Notes: generated by a model from the letters alone, not told the origin. Positions 47,718 through 57,122 are shown, counted from the first letter of the stretch. The stretch: DNA of 64,000 nt from Fagopyrum homotropicum (GCA_033239125.1 BSWB01000004.1:82550501-82614500), one strand, 5' to 3'. A program made the numbers and translations.

Positions 47718-48716
47718 CTAATCCTGATTTGCTGGCGGTGGTGGAGGATATGGTATGTACGGATGCTGGGACGGGTCGAATGGATGTCCCATCATATGCT
47801 GGAACTGGATCTCCATCATCCGGCACTGATAGTGCTGGCTCTCCAGTATTTGATGAGTCCGGCTATCCAACTCTCGGTGAAGGTCATCCAAACTTCCGCC
47901 TAGATCGACGGTCATGGTTGCGTAGGAGTCAATCATCTGATCTGTCAGATCGTCAATCCGGCGGTGATCTACGGGATCCCTCTGCCTCCGAACCCTACGC
48001 TTGGCAGGACGTGCTGGTGCTGCAGCTGGCTCGTCCTCTGTCTCCTCGTCGTCTAGATCTACGACTGGTATACTGGGACCAGTTGTATCTGTCCTTGTAT
48101 CCATGGCAGCACCGCCATCATCATCCTCATCAGCCTCCTCCTCATTTTGCTCCTGGGCTGCTGCTACTGCGTCTCTAGCGTCCTCAATAAGAGGAATCCA
48201 CGTGGTGTACCAATAGTGAGGGTCAAATACTGAGAACTGAGATGACCATCTAATACCCTGAGGTGCAGTCTGCTCCCAGGACATCGCCACATATGGCGTA
48301 GTAAGTCCACGAGGAACCAGAATCCTCCTCGTGATCATCTCCTGCAGACCAAGCGGCTTGGCAGCCGCCACCATAGTACAAGCACTCAAATCTAAGTCCA
48401 TGTAACTCGCGATGTGAGTTACTAGACCGCCGCAACAAATATCTCCCTTCGCCTTCGCCTTTATCTTGTGCAAATCCTCAGCCAACATCACTCCAAAGTC
48501 AGGAACTCCTCCGGTAACCATACAGTATAAGCTCAGGAGCTCCCCCTGTCTAATCTTTTGGGGCGGCTCAGTACGCGCCAAAAGTGTCTCGCTAAAAATC
48601 CGGTGGGCTAATCTGAAGGCGAGGTGGAAGATGATACGCTCCCTGGAGTCTCTAGGTCTCCACCTATCAGCATGCTCAACTACGTGAGCTATTTGGCTCC
48701 AAAACTCTCGAGCCAC
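47718..48716 (-). CDS. ATHILA ORF-1-like protein, main part
   Basis: 332 residues, continuing in frame from the ORF at 48771-49130 across a single stop. The N-terminal half (EFWSQIAH, FHLAFRLAHRIF, GELLSLYCM, GGLVTHIASYMDLDL) resembles the ATHILA ORF-1 family of plant Athila elements, whose function is unknown. I recognise it from memory of the family, not by search. Residues about 190-235 are very acidic (EEADEDDDGG). A basic patch PAKRRVRRQRDP follows, possibly a nuclear signal. Residues 255-315 look helical. The end is proline-rich (IPYPPPPPANQD). No signal peptide or membrane segment is seen, so an envelope role is not supported. It lies downstream of integrase, where Athila elements carry their third ORF. 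Athila A and B lack it. Confidence 0.65.
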   Translation of the reverse strand: MAREFWSQIAHVVEHADRWRPRDSRERIIFHLAFRLAHRIFSETLLARTEPPQKIRQGELLSLYCMVTGGVPDFGVMLAEDLHKIKAKAKGDICCGGLVTHIASYMDLDLSACTMVAAAKPLGLQEMITRRILVPRGLTTPYVAMSWEQTAPQGIRWSSQFSVFDPHYWYTTWIPLIEDARDAVAAAQEQNEEEADEDDDGGAAMDTRTDTTGPSIPVVDLDDEETEDEPAAAPARPAKRRVRRQRDPVDHRRIDDLTDQMIDSYATMTVDLGGSLDDLHRELDSRTHQILESQHYQCRMMEIQFQHMMGHPFDPSQHPYIPYPPPPPANQD

Positions 48717-48770
48717 GGCTCGAGAAGGAAAATCAGAAACTGTGGGGGTTGGGAAGCCGAAGATCTCCCT

Positions 48771-49130
48771 TCAATGATCTATCGGTACTAAGTAGTTCCG
48801 GTTCAGCAACCGGTACTTGATGGCACGCTCTGTAGGCAAGTAAGTCACGGAGCTCACAAACTCTAAAGTCGGCTCAAGGTAGGCTGAAGCTCTAATCTCA
48901 GTAAACTGCTCCAACCCTACCATAGAAATCATCCGCCTCAAATCATCATCCACATAGAGGCAATCAAAAGCAGCGACATCTAGGAATTGCGGTGCAACCA
49001 CTGGACGTGCAGCAATGCGGTCATAATCTACCCGGTGACGCTCATGGATCACCGGTATGGAGCGGCGAGAAGAAGAAGAAGGAGAAGGGGAGGATCTATC
49101 CCTCAGAACAATCTGGCGATCTGAAATCAT
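48771..49130 (-). CDS. ATHILA ORF-1-like protein, N-terminal part
   Basis: 119 residues from ATG at 49130. It opens with a Ser/Arg-rich stretch, then FDCLYVDDDLRRMISMVGLEQF and RASAYLEPTLEFVSSVTY, then a conserved-looking YRLLNRNYLVP just before a TGA at 48771-48773. The next 18 codons (EIFGFPTPTVSDFPSR) run open to the Met at 48716. The whole gene is therefore about 470 codons with one nonsense change. Start chosen as the first ATG after stops, about 800 bp from the integrase end. Confidence 0.6.
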   Translation of the reverse strand: MISDRQIVLRDRSSPSPSSSSRRSIPVIHERHRVDYDRIAARPVVAPQFLDVAAFDCLYVDDDLRRMISMVGLEQFTEIRASAYLEPTLEFVSSVTYLPTERAIKYRLLNRNYLVPIDH

Positions 49131-49930
49131 TTTTTTGTTCTTCTTTGTCAGACCACCTCGGTCGGTTGTGAGATCTCAAGAACACCTCGGTCGAGACGCA
49201 GGTCGACTGGACTGAGGTAGAAGGTTGTTCGATCGTAACTCTCAGAAATCCAGTTATTTTCCCCCAATATCACTACCAATTGTTCCTATGGGGTACTTAA
49301 GCTTCTTTTCAACACAATGCAAGGGCAACCAAAGCCCAATTTGATCGAAACAGTGGAAGAAGAGGGAGTTAGAGTTTTTTTTATTTACCCCAAATTCGGT
49401 CGATTCGGAGCGTTTTTGTTGCATATTGTCGCTTGCAAACCGATCCTCTACTCTTTCCTTGAAGTTTGGAAGCAAGAATCGTCGAAAATGATCGAAAATC
49501 GGAGAACGAGATGAATCCTTGCGCCGCGGTCGAGAAGGTGAGAGAGGGAAGAGAGAGAATTCGAACCCCCTTTTATACCCTATTCTGGAACTATTGTCAC
49601 CTTGGTCGAGATGGTCTCGACCGTACCGAGGTGATATGGACCGAGGTGGATCTTCAGTAACCCTAGTCGCCTTGGTTGCTCAAGAATCATCTCGGTCGAG
49701 GTGTTGTGACAGCAACCGAGATGTGTCGCAGTCAAACTTCGTCTTCTCGATTTCTCGAACTTCTTTCCTTCTAGTGTTGCTCCTGGGTTGTATTCCTTCC
49801 TTAGAGAGTACTTCGTTTCTGTCTAGGACGCCAAAAGCAAATCAAAGCAAAGCAAAATCAAACTATCTAAAGTTAGACTAGGAAAGGAAAAGAAAGCAAT
49901 ACCTTGAGTTGCCTCCCAAGAAGCGCTTGA
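49131..49930 (-). other. Spacer between Athila C integrase and ORF-1-like gene
   Basis: No convincing gene. CCTCGGTCGAG-type words at 49154-49216 and 49604-49720. Its minus-strand reading could serve as leader for the downstream gene, since TATAAAAGGGGG (about 49567-49578, minus) resembles a TATA box some 440 bp before the ATG at 49130. That is suggestive only. Confidence 0.5.
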
Positions 49931-50485
49931 TTTAAGGTCGCTAACTGGACCGTACGGTATCCCTAAACAAGGTATATAGTGGTGCAATCTCCTCAACCGG
50001 GACTTCCGGTTGGTATTTCTTGAGTCTATGACCATTAACCTTGAATCTTCCACTTGTTTCTCCCCAGATCTCGACTGCACCATAGGGGAAAACATGTTTC
50101 ACAATATAAGGTCTTGTCCATCTAGACTTTAACTTACCTGGAAAGAGTCGAAGGCAGGAGTTGAAGAGTAGAACTAAATCTTCTTCTTTGAACTCCTTAG
50201 GGATGATACGCTTGTCGTGCCATTTCTTTGTCCTTTCCTTGTAGATCTTGGCATTCTCATAAACGTCAAACGCAATTCCTCCAGTTCATTGATATTCAAT
50301 AGCCGCTTCTCACCGGCTTCCTTGATGTCGAAGTTCAACCATTTGATTGCCCAATATGCCTTGTGTTCCAACTCAACGGGCAAATGACAAGACTTCCCAT
50401 ATACCAAATTATAAGGGGTGGTACCACTGGAGTCTTGAATGTAGTCTTGTAGGCCCAAAGAGCGTCGTCCAACTTCATGGCCCAA
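49931..50485 (-). pseudogene. Athila C integrase C-terminal part, frameshifted
   Basis: Continuation of the integrase after a frameshift near 50430. TTPYNLVYGKSCHLPVELEH and KAYWAIKWLNFDIKEAGEKR are in one frame (to about 50290), then a second shift, then the KLKSRW...VNGHRLKKY-type C-terminal domain ending near 49935. It matches residues 110-287 of the Athila A integrase ORF. Confidence 0.82.
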
Positions 50486-52737
50486 TCCTTCCTCGTCCTA
50501 GAGACGGTCTTCTCCAAGATTGCATTGATTTCTCTATTAGAGATCTCGACCTGTCCACTCGTTTGAGGGTGATAAGGGGTTGCTACCTTGTGGGTTATCC
50601 CATACTTCGATAGAAGTGCCTTAAACTTCCGGTTGATAAAATGTGTCCCTCCATCGCTGATGATGATGTGTGGAGTCCCAAAACGTGGAAAGATAGTCTT
50701 GTTAAAGAACCTCACAACCACCATGGCGTCGTTAGTGGGAGAGGCAATGGCTTCAACCCATCTAGAGACGTAGTCAACAGCTAGGAGGATGTAGAGGTTT
50801 CCTCCGGATGATGGGAAAGGTCCCATGAAATCTACTCCCCATACATCAAAGAGCTCAACCTCCTGTATGTTATTGAGTGGCATCTCATTCCTTCTAGATA
50901 AGTTCCCTATTCTTTGGCATGCATCAAAAGAGACAACAAACGTTGACACATCCTTAAATAATGTAGGCCAAAAGAAGCCGGAATGTAATACCTTGGCGCA
51001 TGTTTTGTGAGCGCTGGCATGCCCTCCACAAGGAAGTGAGTGACAATGCCATATGACACTAGTAACTTCATCTTCCGGAATGCATCTACGAAGCATCCCA
51101 TCCGGACCTCTCTTAAATAGTAGAGGTTCATCCCAATAGTAATGGCGTACATCCTTGAAGAATTTCTTCCTTTGAGTGTACGTCAATCCTGGTGGTATCT
51201 CCTGACAAACAACATAATTAACAATGTCAGCATACGAAGGCCCTTTACTATCAGAAGTTTGGTGGAGAAAGTGTTCCACCAACTGAGGATGAATGTCAGA
51301 AAAGGGAGTAAGAAGATTGTTATTCTTAGTTGACATCATCTCGCTTGCGACCTCGGTCGAGGTGCAGAGTGGTTGACCAAGATGTTCTTCAGTCAAGAAC
51401 ACCTCGCTTGATCCAGAAAGTGCCTCGGTCGAGGTACTGCAACTGGGACCGAAACTGGAGATCTTCTCCTGGATTAATTTTTCAACTTTAGCTCCTGGAT
51501 CTTCTTCTAGTGCCTTCAAGCTCCGTATATCTACATCACAAGAAGCATCTATGCCTTCCTCCATTAAGCTAAAACTAATAACTCTCTCAAGTGGATCATT
51601 AATAACGATAGAGCTCACCAATTCTCTTGATTCTTCTTCATCATATATGTTAAAGATATCATCTCCCAGCGGCTCTCCTTTCATTGCCGCAAGCAATGCA
51701 AACTCAACTTGATCACCGCCAATGTTGAATTGCAACTTGGCGTTCTTACAATCCACATTGCAACCCGAAGTTGTTAGAAATGGTCTCCCGAGAATGATAG
51801 GAACTAGATAATCTGCGGGAATGTCAAGCACAACAAAGTCTATAGGTAAATAGAAGTTACCTAACTTAACCGGAACGTCTTCCAGAATGCCCACGGGATG
51901 GGTAATGGAGCGGTCCGCGATGTACAATCGTATCTTCACCAGTTTGGGCTCTCCAAGTCCGATCCTCACACATAGCTCCAGCGGGATGATACTCACGCTG
52001 GCTCCTAGATCACATAACGCCTCACAAGTGACATCCCCAACTTGAATGGGAATGCAAAATGAGCCGGGATCTCTCAACTTGGGTGCCATCTTCTCTTTCA
52101 TGATTTGAATGAGCTCCGAGGATTTAGATGTCATCCTTACTTCATCAAAGTCTTCCAACTTCCTCTTCCTTGATAGAATTTCTTTCAAGAACTTCCCATA
52201 GGCGGGCATCCCTAGAATAGCATCAAGGAAAGGGATATTAACATGTAGTTTATTCATCAAGTCAAGAAACTTACCAAAATGCTTGTCTAGATGTGCTCTG
52301 GCCCTTGATTGGGGGAATGGAAGTGGTGGTTTATATGCAGGAGGTGGGACATAAACTTCAGGCTTGTCCGACGCTCTCTGAGGCTCAACCTCGGTTGGCA
52401 CCTCGGCCAAAGTGTTCTTCGACTGTGCCTGGACCGAGGTGTTCTTCGTCTGTACTGGCATCGACCGAGGCATTGGATCTGCAGTTTTCAGTCCACTTCT
52501 CGTCGTTATTGCCATGATTTGTCCTTTAGGGTTGCTTTCTGTTCTTTTTGGAAGTTTCCCTGGATCTCTTGGTGCTTCATTCGCCTTGTTAAAGAATTGT
52601 TGTTCTAAGGCTTTTTGTGCCTTCGAAAATGAAGTCATGGACGTCTCCATAGCGTTGAGCTTGATCAAGATAGCCTCTAGCACCGCATCTTTCTTTTCCG
52701 GCTGGGACGAGCTTGATCCAGGCTCCTGGCTCTTCAA
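50335..52737 (-). CDS. Athila C gag tail, protease and integrase joined without RT/RNase H
   Basis: 800 residues. 1-120: gag-pro linker (IMAITTRSGLKT). 145-330: protease region, active site DLGAS at 243-247. 350-495: acidic spacer with Thr-Ser-Thr-Glu repeats from CCTCGGTCGAGG words. At about 500 (SKGPSYADIVNY) it jumps directly to the integrase N-terminal region, omitting about 550 residues present in Athila A (its 354-902), so RT and RNase H are absent with the frame kept. The integrase finger is about 564-608, with the first Cys of CxxC as Phe (SFDACQR). Catalytic D636, D695, E731 are present. After about 770 a frameshift gives nonsense to 800. Upstream, one stop (52924-52926) separates it from gag in the same frame. 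Confidence 0.88.
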   Translation of the reverse strand: MKSQEPGSSSSQPEKKDAVLEAILIKLNAMETSMTSFSKAQKALEQQFFNKANEAPRDPGKLPKRTESNPKGQIMAITTRSGLKTADPMPRSMPVQTKNTSVQAQSKNTLAEVPTEVEPQRASDKPEVYVPPPAYKPPLPFPQSRARAHLDKHFGKFLDLMNKLHVNIPFLDAILGMPAYGKFLKEILSRKRKLEDFDEVRMTSKSSELIQIMKEKMAPKLRDPGSFCIPIQVGDVTCEALCDLGASVSIIPLELCVRIGLGEPKLVKIRLYIADRSITHPVGILEDVPVKLGNFYLPIDFVVLDIPADYLVPIILGRPFLTTSGCNVDCKNAKLQFNIGGDQVEFALLAAMKGEPLGDDIFNIYDEEESRELVSSIVINDPLERVISFSLMEEGIDASCDVDIRSLKALEEDPGAKVEKLIQEKISSFGPSCSTSTEALSGSSEVFLTEEHLGQPLCTSTEVASEMMSTKNNNLLTPFSDIHPQLVEHFLHQTSDSKGPSYADIVNYVVCQEIPPGLTYTQRKKFFKDVRHYYWDEPLLFKRGPDGMLRRCIPEDEVTSVIWHCHSLPCGGHASAHKTCAKVLHSGFFWPTLFKDVSTFVVSFDACQRIGNLSRRNEMPLNNIQEVELFDVWGVDFMGPFPSSGGNLYILLAVDYVSRWVEAIASPTNDAMVVVRFFNKTIFPRFGTPHIIISDGGTHFINRKFKALLSKYGITHKVATPYHPQTSGQVEISNREINAILEKTVSRTRKDWAMKLDDALWAYKTTFKTPVVPPLIIWYMGSLVICPLSWNTRHIGQSNG

Positions 52738-53685
52738 TGGAGTAGAAGAAGAAGAAGAATAAGAAGAGAGGTAAGGATTAGAAGAGTTGTTTGAACTGGA
52801 GTTAGAGTAAGAGTTACCCGAATTTTGATTGTTTGGCCTCCAATTATTGCTGTTGGATCCTCTATTGTTGTTGTAGTTGTTGTTCCGGGAACCGTTGTTG
52901 TTCCGGTACCCGTTGTTATTCCTTCAGTTTTGATATCCTTCCTCTTCTTTCTTGGTTTGAGCAACCAAAAGTTCCTTCAATTGCTTCACATCATTCTTCG
53001 AAGAGATTAGTTGATCATTGTTTGATGGAGCTTCTTGGAAGTTGACTCTTTTAACTCCACCTTCAGCTCCTTGGTGGGAGTATTTCTCCATGTGTAAAGC
53101 TTTCTTCTCTATGAACTCCCAAGTTTTGTCAATCAGCATGTCCATGAACGTGCCGGCGGATAGTAGTTGAAGGTTGAACTGGGTGTTTCCGTCCAGTCCC
53201 TTGAAGTATATCTCCAACAACTCTATCTTCGGAATCCCATGATGTGGGCAATCCAAAAGGATGTCTTTAAATCTCTCCCATGACTTGGACAAACTCTCCT
53301 TGTCCTTCATGATGAATGCATTGATTTTCCCTCTCATTTCAGCGGTCTTAGAGGGGGGAAAGAATTTAGTCAAGAACTCCGTCGTCATCTCCTCCCATGT
53401 GTCGATTTTTCCTGGAGGGAAATATTGATACCAAGTAAGCGCCCTATCTTTCAAAGAGAAGTAGAAAGGCCTTAGCTTGTAATTGTTGTTTTCCAGCCTT
53501 GAAGGTCTCAAGGTCTCCATCAAGATCTCATAGTTTTGCAGATGTTGATGCGGAGACTCCCTCTCTAGCCCTCCAAACTGGCATTGGCGAATCATGGAAA
53601 GAACTTGCGGTCGAAGCTCATAGTCATGGTCCACTGGATCACCTAGGTTGACTCCTGGACACCTCAGTTGCTGGTTGGGGTTCAT
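52738..53685 (-). CDS. Athila C gag, central part
   Basis: Open from ATG 53685 to a stop at 52924-52926 (253 residues). The same frame goes on through an Asn-rich segment (RNNNGYRNNN, SNNWRPNNQNSG) to the protease ORF. Gag forms the particle that packages the RNA. The retrotransposon gag core is at about residues 70-200: YFSLKDRALTWYQYFPPG, DTWEEMTTEFLTKFFP and GIPKIELLEIYFKGL. No CCHC knuckle is seen, and the Asn-rich tail may replace it. The start is the first Met in this frame. A frameshift at about 53690 separates it from the true N-terminus at 53981. Confidence 0.85.
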
Positions 53686-53693
53686 CCTCTACC

Positions 53694-53981
53694 CTAGGGT
53701 CTGTGGAATACCTGCAAAAAGAACATCTCGGACTGGCATCCGAGGTGGAAGTAAGTCGTCATATCTGCTTCAATCACTTCCGTCCTTCCGCGAGTTTCTT
53801 CCTTTTCCAGTCGCAGTTCTTCTTTACTGAGGCATAGTTGTTCCAATGCCTCCTTCAATTCAACCTCAAGATTGCGATTCTCTTGATTGGCCATCTTAGC
53901 TTCTTTCAAGCGTCTTTTGTATGTCTTTTCTGGTTCGGGATCGTAAGGAACGATTTCTTTCCCAGTGCGGGTTCTTCGCAT
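53694..53981 (-). CDS. Athila C gag N-terminus
   Basis: ATG at 53981, 105 bp after the primer site. Reads MRRTRTGKEIVPYDPEPEKT, the short basic start usual for Athila gag, then a strongly charged helix (about 25-72, ELKEALEQL, EELRLEKEET), a likely coiled coil. Ends at 53694-53696 by frameshift. The next gag piece begins at 53685 in another frame. Confidence 0.72.
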   Translation of the reverse strand: MRRTRTGKEIVPYDPEPEKTYKRRLKEAKMANQENRNLEVELKEALEQLCLSKEELRLEKEETRGRTEVIEADMTTYFHLGCQSEMFFLQVFHRP

Positions 53982-54085
53982 AAACCTAAAAGAAAGAACC
54001 TGCGAAAGTCACTCAAGTAGAGTGGTTAGTAACAACAGGGGCAAGTGCCCCAAAAGACAACCGCAACCGGCTCGGTCTAGACCAA

Positions 54086-54104
54086 GTCCCCGACAACGGC
54101 GCCA
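54086..54104 (-). other. Primer-binding site of Athila C
   Basis: Minus-strand TGGCGCCGTTGTCGGGGAC, 6 bp after the 5' LTR end. This is the usual Athila primer site (tRNA-Asp type from general knowledge). It differs from the tRNA-Met type of T1, T3, D and X. Confidence 0.92.
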
Positions 54105-54110
54105 AAAACT

Positions 54111-55861
54111 TGTTTGCTCCAAATGGTGTGTGCAAGCTTTAAATTTATAACCCAAGATGTATGCTTAAAACAAGGATGCGAACCCGCAGTGTACGGGTCA
54201 ATCGTAGTAAAAGCAAGAATTCCGGGGTGTCGATCTCAGGGACTTAGGTGAAACAAAGCAAGTATAGGTTGTCAATATTACAACTAACCACAAAAGTAAT
54301 TAAAGCAATCAAAGATGAAAATATAGTCAATTAAGGAAATATGCAAATTCTAGGGATTAAAGCCTCTAGTTGTGGTTCTAACTCAAGATCTCAAGATAAG
54401 CGGACAAAGCTGAGATTTTGTAAGGAGAAGGTGTTACTAAAGTGGAATAGATTGCCGGGTAAGTCTCACTACTCACAATCCCAAGCCAAAGAACCTATCA
54501 CCGGGTAAGTCTGAAGGTACTAAAAAAAGGAATTATAATCTCAAACCAACACACCAACTAAGGAAATAGAATCAACCTTTACCGGGTAAGTCTCAGGCTA
54601 ACTCACAAAGATGGAATGAAGGCACACTCAAACCCCAATAAAGGATAAACCTTTATTACCTACACTTATGATCTTGGGTAAACAAACAAAGGAATTACCG
54701 GGTAAGTCTCATCCTAGGCTTGCATTGAACCAGGAAAGATGTAATAAGAATTGGATTTGGCAAACTCTAACACTTAACTCTCAGTTTCGGATCAGAAAGG
54801 TCACCTCGGTTAGTCAAATTCCACCCCGGCCGAGATGTTCATTGACTGAGCGAGATGTTCTAGGGTTAAGGATAAAGACTCGAGCTTTCAGGGTCCTACT
54901 GGAATTTAAGATTATTCTATCATTGTTTTTCCCACAACTTTCAGCCAATCATCCTAGAATCGCACAAGGAAATTAGCCACTCATAATCATGAAAGCAATA
55001 ATCAAATATATGGGAAGAGAATGAATATTTGAACACAAAAACATTAAGAACAAGGCTTCAATAACTGAATCAAATATCAAACAAATAAGCGTTCCTTGGA
55101 TCACAAATCCAACAAGACAATCAACAAAAAGGGAATATATGAAAGTCTTACAAAACCCTTCACAAAAGCTATAACAAGCTATCAATTCTTCCTAGATTGA
55201 TCTTCAATCTTTCTTCCTTCCTTCAACCACTATAATGATAGCGGGATTTTCGGTGATGCGCCGATGCTGAATTGTGGAAAATCAAACCCTTTTTATAGGA
55301 AAACTATCTTCCAAAGATAAAATATCTTAAAAAGATATTTTCCTAATAAAAATATATCCATATCTCTAAAATAGATCTCCAAAATATATAATATTCCTTC
55401 CAGAAATCCAGCCCAAAAATATAAGATTTCTCCTTCTAAAAATAAAAGATCCCAGCCAAGAATAAACGATCTCGCCGTGTAAGGGTATTCGCCTCGGTCG
55501 AGACGCTCCTCAAGATCACCTCAGTCGAGATGCTACTGTAGCTGACCGAGGTGACTCTAAACTGAATGTAAAATCTCTCAAATTTGGTCCAAAGTGAATC
55601 TTTAATCTAATTCCATGCTTTCCGAGTTCTTCCTTAAACTCCTGAATGTAGCTCCTATGATTCCTTAGCTCCATAGCTCCATTTTGATCTAAAATGTGCC
55701 ATTTTACCTACGATTACAACGAAACTTGGTGTAGACCTCGATTTCTCGCAAAGGTAGATGAAACGACAATATAATCACATAATATACATTCAAACATGCA
55801 GATTATTGAAGGTAAAACGTCTAAACAGGTCCCAAAATATAGAATATAATTCATGCTATCA
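54111..55861 (-). repeat. 5' LTR of Athila C (1751 bp)
   Basis: TGTTTGCTCC at 54111 to GCTATCA at 55861. Four boxes at 54455, 54501, 54582 and 54698. Words of the CCTCGGTCGAG type at 54803-54860 and 55492-55550. Confidence 0.92.
55290..55297 (-). promoter_or_regulatory. Probable TATA box of the Athila C 5' LTR
   Basis: Minus-strand TATAAAAA, about 565 bp into the LTR, with the word cluster 55492-55550 about 200 bp upstream. Confidence 0.5.
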
Positions 55862-55866
55862 ACCCT
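55862..55866. other. Target duplication ACCCT, right of Athila C
   Basis: Perfect copy of 34448-34452. Past it the chromovirus D gag resumes. Confidence 0.88.
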
Positions 55867-57060
55867 GCTGCGATGTACACCTTGCCTACAGAAGGCAATT
55901 CTATGACTGGTCTGCGACAGGTGAAGCAAGTCACTAGCGGCCCCATACACTCTGGTCGTAGATGACCACGATTACCACAGTTGAAGCACTATCGTCCCTT
56001 CTTTGCAGTCAATGCAGATGAGAGGTAACTTTGGCGTCTCTGACTCCGCCATGAACCTGAAGCTCCACCAACGCCATTGGTCTGCCCACCTCGTTGTCTC
56101 TTCTCATAACGTCCCGTCTGAGAAGTCCTTCTCTGATTGGCCCGCTCACGCTCATAAGTTGAGGCCTAATCCTGATAATCTTTCAATGAGTCACAATGCA
56201 ATCCCGCCATGTAGGAACGTGTAATCTCCCTCAGTCGGCGGGAGAACAAATACACGTGTTGGTCCTCAAAAGGTCCAGCTGGACCGAGTAATGTCAGCTT
56301 TGTCTAGAAGCGGGTGATGAAATTTGCTATCGGCACATCCTCAAAGCCTGTCTCCACAAAGTCCTGCAGTTTCTCCTTCCTCAGGGCAAAAACGCTCTCT
56401 AATTATGCTCATCATCTGATCGTAACTAGTGGCTCGACCCCGCATGGTCCTCCAGCACTGATGAGCTAGGTCACGCAATAGAGTTTGAGTTAACTCTATC
56501 CGTCTGTCCTCTAGACATCTGATAGACTCAAGAGCTGAGTACACAAGGCCAATCCAGACCTCTGTCTCCAATCCCACCTTCGTAGAGAAAGGTGGTACGC
56601 CTAGCTGATGGAATGCCTTCAACCAAGTGTCTGGTCGAGTGCCTCTAAACTCCTCTAGAGCTCTAACAGTCTCAGCAATATGTGCCTACATGACTGGCAC
56701 CTAAGTGGCTCCTTGGGACATCTCAAAAGATCCCTCTTGTGCTGTTAGATCCGCGGCACGTTTACCCGCTCTGACAGCCTCCTCAACCCGTCTGATGTAA
56801 GCACGGAACTCCGGTCCCCTCATCGAGACACGATCCGAGTCATTTGACTAGACTCGCTGTGACGGATATCTCCCACATCCACCACTCCTAGTCTCAGGAA
56901 CGACGCTCTCAACAATCTCCTCATCAACATCCTCTGCCACTGGCGGATCAGCAGCGGGAACTGGTCCCTGTCCTATCACTCCCATAGGAAGAGGTGGTCT
57001 GTCTCTACCCCGGCCCACAACAGAAGTTACTCTAGTCCGAGCAATCTGTGGGGTATGCAT
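55867..57060 (-). pseudogene. Chromovirus D gag, broken
   Basis: Minus-strand pieces: MHTPQIARTRVTSVVGRGRD near 57060, WLKAFHQLGVPPFSTKV near 56620, FCPEEGE near 56370, and a CCHC knuckle CFNCGNRGHLRPEC at about 55948-55989, then TCRRPVIELPSVGKVY. Gag with one zinc knuckle fits Tekay/Del. Stops and shifts separate the pieces. The sequence then continues after the Athila C insertion at 34447, into gag tail and protease. Confidence 0.85.
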
Positions 57061-57072
57061 ACCTAACTTATA

Positions 57073-57091
57073 ACGCTATATATATATATAC

Positions 57092-57122
<31 letters not shown>

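Larger units (their letters stand above)
34453..55861 (-). mobile_element. Athila C: minus-strand Athila element nested in chromovirus D
   Basis: Bounded by ACCCT on both sides. On the minus strand from the right: 5' LTR (54111-55861), primer site, gag, joined protease and integrase, an extra ORF-1-like gene, untranslated region, and 3' LTR (46293 to 34453). The 3' LTR is interrupted by element T3 (34853-44626). Without T3 it would be about 11.6 kb. It lacks RT and RNase H, so it cannot copy itself without help. Confidence 0.88.

Noticed and set aside
47729..48178. Plus-strand ORF opposite the ORF-1-like gene
   Set aside because: Antisense shadow of a better supported minus-strand gene.
47718..49130. 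ORF-1-like gene as an envelope protein
   Set aside because: No signal peptide or membrane helix can be seen. Position alone is not enough.
52734..52964. Thr/Leu-rich minus-strand ORF that looks like a signal or membrane segment
   Set aside because: It is the frame-shifted shadow of the Asn-rich gag tail, which is in frame with both neighbours.
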